In this document: piece by piece, positions 1-6,096 of the stretch
Numbering within the stretch: the first letter of the stretch is position 1
Layout of the letters: each line of letters begins with the position of its first letter
Assembly: GCA_002372465.1 (NCBI GenBank)
Contig: DFGW01000069.1
Location: 1-6,529 of the forward strand
Origin: Butyrivibrio sp. UBA3740
GTDB taxonomy: Bacteria > Bacillota > Clostridia > Lachnospirales > Lachnospiraceae
DNA: 6,529 nt
Direction: 5' to 3'
Made by a program: the position numbers and the translations under genes
Notes under the pieces: model-generated
Databases searched by the model: none
What the model was told of the DNA's origin: nothing
The model's input: only the letters and a program-made list of their open reading frames with translations

Positions 1-39
1 GTAATCTCCAGAGGCGGAGGTGATGAGTTAGTTGTCTAA
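1..39 (+). CDS. fliG: FliG C-terminal end (partial, 5' cut by window)
   Basis: Reading from base 1 gives VISRGGGDELVV and then TAA at 37-39. A final (I/V)ISRGG-DEL(I/V)V is the usual C-terminus of FliG, the rotor protein of the flagellar C-ring that interacts with the MotA stator and carries the torque-generating and switching surface. Only twelve codons are present, so the call rests on this tail and on its place directly before fliH, which is the normal gene order. The last codons also carry the ribosome binding site of fliH, and the two genes overlap by 8 bases. Confidence 0.85.
   Translation, partial: VISRGGGDELVV
16..24 (+). promoter_or_regulatory. Shine-Dalgarno site of fliH, inside the fliG coding end
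   Basis: GGAGGTGAT at 16-24 is a full-strength match to the anti-SD end of 16S rRNA, and it lies 7 bases before the TTG at 32. The nearer ATG at 23 runs into a stop after two codons, and no ATG sits at a better distance in the fliH frame. This site therefore decides the TTG start of fliH and probably couples its translation to that of fliG. Confidence 0.8.
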
Positions 40-910
40 TCTTTTTAAGGCGGGATATGTGAGCTACGACTCATCAGAAGCCCGTATAATTGACAGTAAT
101 GAACTTTCCAACAGGAAGATAGAGGCATTTCAGGAGCAGGAGCTCAAGAGACAGCGTGCACAGATGTCCCAGGATGAGGATTACCAGGAAGGTCATGAAG
201 GTGATGACTTTATCCCGGGCATTGATATGGAGCAGCTTACCCAGCTTACAGAGGATCAGAGCATGTTACAACCGGTACCACCTGATCCTCAGTTTGACAT
301 GGAAGCGATGCAGGCTGAAATAGACTTAAAACTTCAGCAGGCTCAGGAACAGGCAGATACCATAATTCATGATGCCATGGTACAGGCTGATGAGATCCGC
401 AACAATGCCATTGAACAGGGAAGACAGGAAGGGTATAACGCCGGCTATCAGGAAGGCGTTGCTGCTGCCCAGTCCCTTCAGGATGAAATTGAACAACAGC
501 GGGGAGATCTTGAGAAGGAGTATCAGCAGATAGTTGATGAGCTTGAACCGGAAATGGTGGATATCCTTACTCAGATTTATGAGCATGTATTTAATATTGA
601 ACTGAGGGAGGATAAAGGCATCATCCTTCACCTCCTTAAGACAACTCTTTCAAGAATTGAACCGGGCAATAACCTTATCGTACACATTTCATCGGACGAC
701 TATGATGATGTTATGGACGAGAAGGATACTCTTCAGGCAGCTATTACTTCTCCTAATACCACTATGGAGATCATTGAAGATCCTCTTTTAAAGGAAAATG
801 AGTGCATGATAGAGTCTGAAAGCGGTGTATTTGACTGCAGTCTTGGAGTAGAACTGTCAGAGATCACCAGAAAGCTCAAACTTTTGTCCTTTGACAGAAA
901 GAAGAGATAA
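32..910 (+). CDS. fliH: FliH, negative regulator and stator-like stalk of the flagellar export ATPase
   Basis: FliH binds FliI as a dimer, restrains its ATPase activity and links the FliI-FliJ complex to the C-ring at the cytoplasmic face of the export apparatus. The 292-residue product is acidic and Gln/Glu-rich. Residues about 90-180 look like a long coiled coil. Within it, residues 126-146 carry the FliH hallmark AxxxG(xxxG)3xxxA, seen as GRQEGYNAGYQEG at 130-142 flanked by Ala126 and Ala146. The C-terminal part (about 160-280) fits the FliH / V-type ATPase subunit E-like domain. The start is TTG at 32, set by the perfect SD at 16-24; it overlaps the fliG stop. The gene ends with tandem in-frame stops (TAA TAG, 908-913), and fliI follows after 14 bases. 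FliH proteins diverge strongly, so the name rests on the glycine repeat, the length and the fliG/fliI context. Confidence 0.92.
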   Translation: MSNLFKAGYVSYDSSEARIIDSNELSNRKIEAFQEQELKRQRAQMSQDEDYQEGHEGDDFIPGIDMEQLTQLTEDQSMLQPVPPDPQFDMEAMQAEIDLKLQQAQEQADTIIHDAMVQADEIRNNAIEQGRQEGYNAGYQEGVAAAQSLQDEIEQQRGDLEKEYQQIVDELEPEMVDILTQIYEHVFNIELREDKGIILHLLKTTLSRIEPGNNLIVHISSDDYDDVMDEKDTLQAAITSPNTTMEIIEDPLLKENECMIESESGVFDCSLGVELSEITRKLKLLSFDRKKR

Positions 911-924
911 TAGGAGATACATCT

Positions 925-2283
925 ATGCTGGTTTCCTCATTTGATCTTTCAAAATATAAAAAAATGCAGAATGCACCATTTTACCGTACAAGAGGTAAGG
1001 TGGTGAATGTTATTGGTCTTACCATAGAGTCGGCAGGACCTGATGCAAAGCTTGGAGACATCTGTCTTATTTATCCCAAGAAAAAGGATGACGATTCTCT
1101 TACTGATCATGTGGTCAAGCCGTCTATGGCTGAGGTTGTAGGCTTTAAGGATAATCACGTTCAACTAATGCCTTATGAGAATACCAGTGGTATTGGCAAT
1201 GGCAGTATAGTAGAGAATACTGATTCCCCCCTTCGAGTAAATGTTGGAGAAGGGCTTCTTGGACAGACACTGGACGGCCTTGGAAGAATAGATGGAACCA
1301 ACTATGGCCAGGGAGTTCAGCTTGAAGGCGGAGTTGCCTATTCTGTTGAGAATCAGCCACCGGACCCGATGACAAGAGACCCAATCTCCGAAGTCTTATC
1401 ACTGGGAGTCAAGGCGGTTGATGGTCTTCTTACTGTTGGTAAGGGCCAGCGTATCGGCATCTTCGCCGGTTCCGGTGTAGGAAAGTCCACACTCCTTGGA
1501 ATGTTTGCCCGCAATACCCAGGCTGATATAAATGTAATCGCTCTGATCGGTGAGCGTGGAAGGGAAGTAAGAGAGTTTATAGAGCGCGACCTTGGTCCGG
1601 AGGGCATGAAGAGATCAATCGTTGTATGTGCAACTTCGGATAAGCCTGCGCTGGAGCGACTTAAAGCTGCCAAGACTGCCACCTCTATCGCTGAATACTT
1701 CAGAGATAAGGGAAAAGACGTTCTTCTGATGATGGATTCCCTTACCCGTTTTTCAATGGCGCAGCGTGAGATTGGACTTGCTTCCGGAGAACCCCCCGTA
1801 TCAAGAGGATATCCCCCTTCGGTATATGCGGAGATGCCTAAACTTCTTGAAAGGGCAGGACGATCCCGTACAGGCTCCATCACAGGCCTTTATACTGTAC
1901 TGGTTGATGGTGATGACATGAATGAGCCTATAACTGATACAGCCCGTGGTATTTTGGATGGACATATCGTTCTTAACAGAAAGCTTGCCCAGAAGAACCA
2001 TTATCCGGCTATTGATGTTCTCGCCAGCATCTCCAGATGTATGTCGGCTATAGCTGATCCGGAGCACAAAAAGGCTGCCGGCAAGCTTAAGAATGTTCTT
2101 GCCACCTACAATGATGCGGAGGATCTTATCAACATCGGTGCTTATAGAAGCGGAGCCAATAAAAATATTGACTATGCTATTTCAAAGATAGAGATGGTAA
2201 ATGATTTCCTTATGCAGGAAACAGACCAGAAGTTTTCCTTTGAGGAGATCAGGTCCATGCTGATTTCCATGTTCAGTGATTAA
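925..2283 (+). CDS. fliI: FliI, flagellum-specific type III export ATPase
   Basis: This is the hexameric ATPase that uses ATP hydrolysis to deliver and unfold export substrates at the FlhA/FlhB gate. It is homologous to the F1 beta subunit. The product has 452 residues, normal for the family. An N-terminal beta-barrel part (about 1-95) begins around the conserved YRTRGKVVNVIG. The nucleotide-binding core follows: Walker A AGSGVGKST at 181-189, GERGREVREF from 209 with Glu210 as the presumed catalytic base, Walker B DVLLMMDSLTRF at 265-276, and the family signature GLASGEPPVSRGYPPSVY at 284-301. A helical C-terminal domain completes it, and no key residue is missing. The ATG at 925 follows AGGAG at 912-916 with an 8-base gap. 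It is probably co-transcribed with fliH and fliJ, and its product acts with theirs. Confidence 0.98.
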   Translation: MLVSSFDLSKYKKMQNAPFYRTRGKVVNVIGLTIESAGPDAKLGDICLIYPKKKDDDSLTDHVVKPSMAEVVGFKDNHVQLMPYENTSGIGNGSIVENTDSPLRVNVGEGLLGQTLDGLGRIDGTNYGQGVQLEGGVAYSVENQPPDPMTRDPISEVLSLGVKAVDGLLTVGKGQRIGIFAGSGVGKSTLLGMFARNTQADINVIALIGERGREVREFIERDLGPEGMKRSIVVCATSDKPALERLKAAKTATSIAEYFRDKGKDVLLMMDSLTRFSMAQREIGLASGEPPVSRGYPPSVYAEMPKLLERAGRSRTGSITGLYTVLVDGDDMNEPITDTARGILDGHIVLNRKLAQKNHYPAIDVLASISRCMSAIADPEHKKAAGKLKNVLATYNDAEDLINIGAYRSGANKNIDYAISKIEMVNDFLMQETDQKFSFEEIRSMLISMFSD

Positions 2284-2292
2284 GGATAGTTT

Positions 2293-2751
2293 ATGGCAAG
2301 ATTTGTCTATAAAATGCAGAGCGTGCTGAATATCAAGCAGCAGACTGAGAACCAGACCAAGATGGAATTTGCCATGGCTCAGGCAGAGCTTAACAAACAG
2401 CTTGATATACTCCAGGAATATATAGACAGAAAAGCAGCCTATATTAAGGAAGCTGAGGACCTTCGGAACGAGGATAGTCTTAAGCTTCGGGAGATTCTTG
2501 ATAATCAGTATGCTACAGCACAAATGGATGTTATGATCAAACACCAGAGCCTTGTAGTTGAACAATATCAGCAAAGGGTTGAAAAGGTGAGGATAAAGCT
2601 CACCCGAAACATCCAGGAGAGAAAGATGCAGGAGACCCTGCGAGACAGGGCCTTTGCAGAATTTATGGAAGAACAGAAACAGGAAGAAGCGAAAGAAAAC
2701 GATCAGCGAACAAGCTTTACCTACGGACAAAGACAGAAGGAAGATAATTAA
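2293..2751 (+). CDS. fliJ: FliJ, coiled-coil central stalk of the export ATPase
   Basis: FliJ sits in the centre of the FliI hexamer like the F1 gamma stalk, promotes hexamer formation and contacts FlhA to couple ATP use to export. The 152-residue product begins MARFVYKMQSVLNIKQQTE, which matches the usual FliJ opening (aromatic/basic start, then a heptad-rich helix). It is almost entirely charged alpha-helix with two long coiled-coil arms (about 10-70 and 75-135), and no Cys or membrane segment is seen. AAGGA at 2282-2286 overlaps the fliI stop and lies 6 bases before the ATG. The TAA is followed immediately by the ATG of the next gene. FliJ is poorly conserved, so the name depends on the N-terminus, the size and its position directly after fliI. 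Confidence 0.9.
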   Translation: MARFVYKMQSVLNIKQQTENQTKMEFAMAQAELNKQLDILQEYIDRKAAYIKEAEDLRNEDSLKLREILDNQYATAQMDVMIKHQSLVVEQYQQRVEKVRIKLTRNIQERKMQETLRDRAFAEFMEEQKQEEAKENDQRTSFTYGQRQKEDN

Positions 2752-3702
2752 ATGGCTGATACCAATTTGCTCAATGCCCCTGATGACCCTAAAGCGGCCA
2801 GGGCCAAGCTAAAAGCTGACAAAAAAGAATATAAGAAGGCTCTTAAGGAACAGCGTAAGGCTCAAAAAGAGAAGGAGCAGGAATTTGCAGAACGAAGCGC
2901 GGAGATCAGTGGAGATAACGCCGGTGGTCTTGCCACAATCGTAATCACTTTCCTTATTGTCCTTATCTGGCTGGCGATCATGGCTCTTTTAGTAAAGCTT
3001 GATGTTGGCGGATTCGGATCAGATATCCTGGCCCCTATTATCAAGGATGTACCTTACCTTAACCTTATTTTGCCGGAAGGCTCTGTCGAGAAAAAGCCTG
3101 ATACTGAATCTGTTGAGGTCACTGTTGATGACGGTTCCGGCAATACCACAACCAGCTCCCTGGAAACCATGGAGGATGCCCTGGCATATATAAAGAGACT
3201 TGAGAAGGCTCTCAATGATGAGATGCAGAACAATGCGGACCTTAGGACTGAAAATGAGAAATTAAAGGCTGAGGTTGCCAGACTTGAACCCTTTGAACAG
3301 CAGCAGAAGGCTTTTTATGAGGAAAAGGCCAAATTTTACGAAGAAGTTGTCTATGGAAGCAATTCTCCTGATGCTGAAGCCTTTGCCCAGTATTACGAAA
3401 TGATCGACCCGGACAATGCTGCTGCCATCTATGAGAAGATCAAACAGCAGGGTGTTGATGACGCGGCTATTAAAGCTTTTGCTACAACCTATTCAGGTAT
3501 GAAAGCAAAGAGCGCTGCGGCGATATTTGATGAAATGGTTGCTGAGAACCAGATTACTCTTGTTGCCAAGATCCTTGCCCAGATGAGTGTCGAAAATCGT
3601 GGTGATATTCTTGCGGCGATGAAGGAAGAGAACTCTGCCAAGCTGACTCAGCTCCTTGAGCCTAATGCTTTGGAACAGAAATCTACTAAGGTTACCGGAT
3701 AA
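2752..3702 (+). CDS. ylxF: YlxF/MotE-like membrane protein with coiled coil and MgtE-N-like domain
   Basis: This is a 316-residue one-pass membrane protein of the kind encoded between fliJ and fliK in Firmicutes (YlxF in Bacillus). It has four parts. A strongly basic helical N-terminus (about 12-45, many Lys, Glu and Gln) comes first. A single hydrophobic segment follows at about 60-82 (LATIVITFLIVLIWLAIMALL), and the positive-inside rule puts the N-terminus in the cytoplasm and the rest outside. Next is a Ser/Thr/Asp-rich linker and a coiled coil at about 145-200. Last comes a helical domain (about 208-306) with repeats of the A-A-x-I-(Y/F)-(E/D) kind, as in the MgtE N-terminal domain. The same domain in rhizobial MotE, a chaperone for the motility protein MotC, is the basis of the MotE annotation. 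Its role in Gram-positive bacteria is not settled; a stator- or export-related role is an inference. The ATG directly follows the fliJ stop, with AAGGA at 2737-2741. The stop codon is part of a terminator. Confidence 0.8.
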   Translation: MADTNLLNAPDDPKAARAKLKADKKEYKKALKEQRKAQKEKEQEFAERSAEISGDNAGGLATIVITFLIVLIWLAIMALLVKLDVGGFGSDILAPIIKDVPYLNLILPEGSVEKKPDTESVEVTVDDGSGNTTTSSLETMEDALAYIKRLEKALNDEMQNNADLRTENEKLKAEVARLEPFEQQQKAFYEEKAKFYEEVVYGSNSPDAEAFAQYYEMIDPDNAAAIYEKIKQQGVDDAAIKAFATTYSGMKAKSAAAIFDEMVAENQITLVAKILAQMSVENRGDILAAMKEENSAKLTQLLEPNALEQKSTKVTG

Positions 3703-3733
3703 AAAAAGCGGAGATTTTTTCTCCGCTTTTTTT
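3701..3733 (+). terminator. Strong intrinsic terminator after the ylxF-like gene
   Basis: GCGGAGA (3708-3714) pairs perfectly with TCTCCGC (3720-3726) around a loop of five T. Seven A (3701-3707) before the stem match seven T (3727-3733) after it, giving up to 14 base pairs and a clean U-tract. The A-run includes the last two bases of the TAA stop codon at 3700-3702. The symmetry means it could also stop transcription coming from the opposite side. It separates the fliG-ylxF group from fliK onwards. Confidence 0.92.
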
Positions 3734-3744
3734 ATAAAACAGAC

Positions 3745-3771
3745 TTAAGTTTAAAGAATATAGTCCGATAT
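3745..3771 (+). promoter_or_regulatory. Sigma-28 (FliA/SigD) type promoter upstream of fliK
   Basis: TTAAGTTT (3745-3752), an 11-base spacer and TCCGATAT (3764-3771) match the enteric sigma-28 consensus TAAAGTTT-N11-GCCGATAA at 7 of 8 positions in the -35 box with exactly the right spacing. The -10 box matches the SigD form GCCGATAT at 7 of 8. Transcription would start near 3778 and leave a leader of about 70 bases before fliK. A TATAAA at 3769-3774 overlaps the -10 but has no good TTGACA 17 bases upstream, so a sigma-A reading is weaker. The site lies between a terminator and a flagellar gene, where a promoter is expected. Confidence 0.78.
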
Positions 3772-3833
3772 AAATAACGTAAGACTATGGGCACAGTATG
3801 TTTATGCCATTAAAACTAAATAAAAATCCATGA

Positions 3834-3840
3834 AAGGAGG
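3834..3840 (+). promoter_or_regulatory. Strong Shine-Dalgarno site of fliK
   Basis: AAGGAGG at 3834-3840 lies 6 bases before the ATG at 3847 and fixes that start. It is one of the strongest ribosome binding sites in the window, consistent with fliK being the first gene of a new transcript. The rest of the 3703-3846 gap holds the terminator, the promoter and an AT-rich leader with one weak imperfect hairpin (3787-3810). Confidence 0.85.
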
Positions 3841-3846
3841 ACATAA

Positions 3847-5334
3847 ATGAGCAGTGCAAACAATGTGGTAGGCGCTATGGCCGCTTATCTTACACAGGGC
3901 ACTGCAGCCACAAACGTTTCAAATGTCACCAGTGCTAAAAAGAGTTCTCAGACAGCAGCCACAAGCTTTGACAGTATTTTGAATAAGGTTTCGGATTCCT
4001 TCATCCAGACCAGAACAACAGATGTTTCAAAGCAGGTAAATCAGGCTGTAGATGCAGCTAAGCAGGTAAAGAAATCTGACATTAGCGCCAAGACTGATAC
4101 AGTAAACAATGCAGAGAACAACAGCACAGACCGGGATTCAGGCTTACAGGAAGTAAAGGATGAAACTCAGGTTATGACAGATACAGGTCAGGCAAATGAA
4201 ACACAGGGCACGGAAGCTGATACTAAGCTGCAGGAAGCCATCACAGAAGATGGAAAAGAGCTTATAGCTCAAATTGCAGAGACCTTCGATCTATCTGAGG
4301 ATGATATAGTAGGTGCTATGCAGGTACTTGGTCTTATGGCCGCAGATCTACTTCAGCCTTCTAACTTACAGATGCTTGTTACACAGGTAACAGGTCAGGA
4401 ACAGGCGATAGATCTGATAACAGATTCTGATATATATACATCGCTGCAGGACCTCATGGAGGGTGCGGAGAGTATGAAGAGCGAACTTATGAATGAGTTC
4501 GATCTATCGGAAGAAGGTTTGCAGACAGCAATTGAAGAGAATAAGAATTCATTCAATCAGCAGATGCAGACTCAGCTTGACGAAGAGGGTCCGGAAACTT
4601 TAGTAAACGAAAGGACTAATGAAGTCAGGACAGAAATGAACCCCAGAACAAATGCACCCCAGTCTGAGGCGTTCACAGATAAGGTTTCGTTTGAAGAAAA
4701 GCCGGTTGAAGTAATCGCAGAGAGTCCCAAAAACTCAGGCGAAAACAAAGGTGCTTTCCAGTCCGGAGCCGAGTCATCAAATCTTTTCAATCAGGTGATG
4801 AATAATATCGCAGATGCTGCTGCAAACGTAGATGCCTCAGCACAGACAAGCTACACCGACAGAGCACAGATGGAAGATATCATCAGGCAGATTACTGAAA
4901 AGATCACTATTTCAGCAAAAACAGAAGAAACATCAATGGAGCTTCAGCTTCATCCCGCCAGTCTTGGTAATGTAAATGTTCTTCTTACCAGCGGAAAAGA
5001 CGGAATTGTTGCTAAGTTCACTGCTCAGAACCATCTTGTAAAAGAAGCTGTAGAAGCTTCCATGGTTTCCCTACAGCAGAAGTTCGATGAGCAGGGAATA
5101 AAGGTAAATGCCATTGAAGTAACAATTCAAAGCCATGGATTCGAACAGAATCTGGAGCAGGGAAGGGACAGACAGAGCGGACAGGCAGATGGCGATAAGA
5201 AGGTTAAACCTCTAAGGAGAATAAACCTTTCTGAACTGGAAGATGAAGAAGTTGAAGAGATAACAAGTGACGCCGAAAGAATAGCTGTTCAGATGATGGC
5301 AGCAAACGGGAACTCAGTTGATTTCAGTGCTTAA
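3847..5334 (+). CDS. fliK: FliK, hook-length control protein
   Basis: FliK is secreted through the flagellar export gate during hook growth, measures the hook, and then switches FlhB from hook-type to filament-type substrates. The product has 495 residues. The N-terminal ~40 residues are Ala/Ser/Thr-rich and disordered, as in export substrates, followed by SFDSILNK at 40-47, which fits the FxxxL gate-recognition pattern. A long low-complexity, polar ruler region fills most of the middle. It contains two helical segments with FDLSE(D/E) at residues 147 and 218. The C-terminal Flg_hook switch domain (about 345-425) has the expected core, MELQLHPASLGNVNV at 364-378, then a stretch ending in VNAIEVTI. 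The tail is acidic and ends in the ANGNSVDFSA-type motif typical of Firmicutes FliK. It is the first gene after a terminator and a sigma-28-like promoter, and flgD follows after 28 bases. The middle is too variable to compare by eye. Confidence 0.94.
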   Translation: MSSANNVVGAMAAYLTQGTAATNVSNVTSAKKSSQTAATSFDSILNKVSDSFIQTRTTDVSKQVNQAVDAAKQVKKSDISAKTDTVNNAENNSTDRDSGLQEVKDETQVMTDTGQANETQGTEADTKLQEAITEDGKELIAQIAETFDLSEDDIVGAMQVLGLMAADLLQPSNLQMLVTQVTGQEQAIDLITDSDIYTSLQDLMEGAESMKSELMNEFDLSEEGLQTAIEENKNSFNQQMQTQLDEEGPETLVNERTNEVRTEMNPRTNAPQSEAFTDKVSFEEKPVEVIAESPKNSGENKGAFQSGAESSNLFNQVMNNIADAAANVDASAQTSYTDRAQMEDIIRQITEKITISAKTEETSMELQLHPASLGNVNVLLTSGKDGIVAKFTAQNHLVKEAVEASMVSLQQKFDEQGIKVNAIEVTIQSHGFEQNLEQGRDRQSGQADGDKKVKPLRRINLSELEDEEVEEITSDAERIAVQMMAANGNSVDFSA

Positions 5335-5362
5335 CTGATTTTCAAAAACGAGGTTAGAAATT

Positions 5363-6064
5363 ATGGCAGATTCAAGTTCAGTAAATGCAATCATAAAGAA
5401 TGGTGAAGTTATAAACTCCGGTATTAAGACCAAAGAGCAGGAGGCTGCATCCAAGACCGCACCAAGTGGCTATGACAAAGATGCTTTCATGCAGATCCTT
5501 GTAGCTCAGATGAAATATCAGGATCCTTTGGAACCTACTTCAAATACTGAATATATATCACAGTATGCTACCTTCACACAGGTTGAGCAGCTCTCAAACA
5601 TGGCCAGCGCCATGTCCTTATCAAGAGCATCTGAGATGGTAGGAAAGACAGTTACCATCAAGCAGACCAATCCTGAGAACGGCACTTCCACAGAGATACA
5701 AGGCGTTGTTGATTATGTGAACTACAGCGGAAACAAAGCTTACCTCAACATAGGCGGAGTCAACTACGACATCGAGGATGTTATTCAGGTTCTTGATTCC
5801 AGCTACACAGAAGCCCTTGAGGCTGTGGAAGATTTCCAGAAGGCTATTGATAAGCTTCCCAGAAGTCTTGATATGGTTACAGAAGAAGAGCACGGTCTTA
5901 CCATCGATACCATGTATCAGTATTACAACGAGAACATGCCTGATAAGGCCAAAAAGCTCATGGATAAAAACTACGTTACAGCACTTCTTCAGTATGTGAA
6001 CCGAATTGATGATATCAGAAATGATACACACAGAAAATTTGTTGAGAAGGACGATACAGTTTAA
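5363..6064 (+). CDS. flgD: FlgD, hook-cap (hook assembly scaffold) protein with unusual C-terminal tail
   Basis: FlgD forms the cap at the tip of the growing hook, under which FlgE subunits polymerise, and is discarded when FliK ends hook growth. The family hallmark is clear at residues 40-55 (DAFMQILVAQMKYQDP), followed by NTEYISQYATFTQVEQLSNM at 61-80. Residues about 90-145 (VGKTVTIKQ ... GVVDYVNYSGNKAYLNIGGVNYDIEDVIQV) form the beta-rich Tudor-like part. The last ~86 residues (148-233) look purely helical and charged, with no sign of the FnIII/Ig-like insertion found in enteric FlgD. Total length (233) resembles enteric FlgD, but the short Bacillus protein, about 140 residues as I recall, stops near where this tail begins. 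GAGGT at 5350-5354 serves the ATG at 5363. The gene shares the transcript of fliK. Confidence 0.95.
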   Translation: MADSSSVNAIIKNGEVINSGIKTKEQEAASKTAPSGYDKDAFMQILVAQMKYQDPLEPTSNTEYISQYATFTQVEQLSNMASAMSLSRASEMVGKTVTIKQTNPENGTSTEIQGVVDYVNYSGNKAYLNIGGVNYDIEDVIQVLDSSYTEALEAVEDFQKAIDKLPRSLDMVTEEEHGLTIDTMYQYYNENMPDKAKKLMDKNYVTALLQYVNRIDDIRNDTHRKFVEKDDTV

Positions 6065-6096
6065 GCTTCTTACAACATTCACGGAGGAACACTGAC

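Noticed and set aside
1451..1460. TATCGGC, a sigma-28-like -10 box on the - strand (also TATCGGA near 4506)
   Set aside because: Neither has a TAAA box at the proper distance on the - strand, and both lie in conserved or ordinary coding sequence with no gene to drive.
1353..1883. Long open frame on the - strand opposite fliI (and shorter ones opposite other genes)
   Set aside because: It lies wholly inside an unmistakable fliI, has no recognisable protein motif and no credible start context. It reflects codon bias of the + strand gene.
2586..2604. GGTGAG / CTCACC inverted repeat inside fliJ
   Set aside because: A six-base stem in a coding region is within chance expectation, and no T-run or promoter is associated.
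3787..3810. Imperfect hairpin in the fliK leader
   Set aside because: Only about six pairs with a bulge and an 11-base loop. It is too weak to call a riboswitch or attenuator, and no other conserved leader fold is visible.
3830..3850. Six-codon mini-frame (MKGGHK) whose TGA overlaps the fliK ATG
   Set aside because: Its codons simply read through the fliK SD, and it has no SD of its own. A leader-peptide role cannot be supported.
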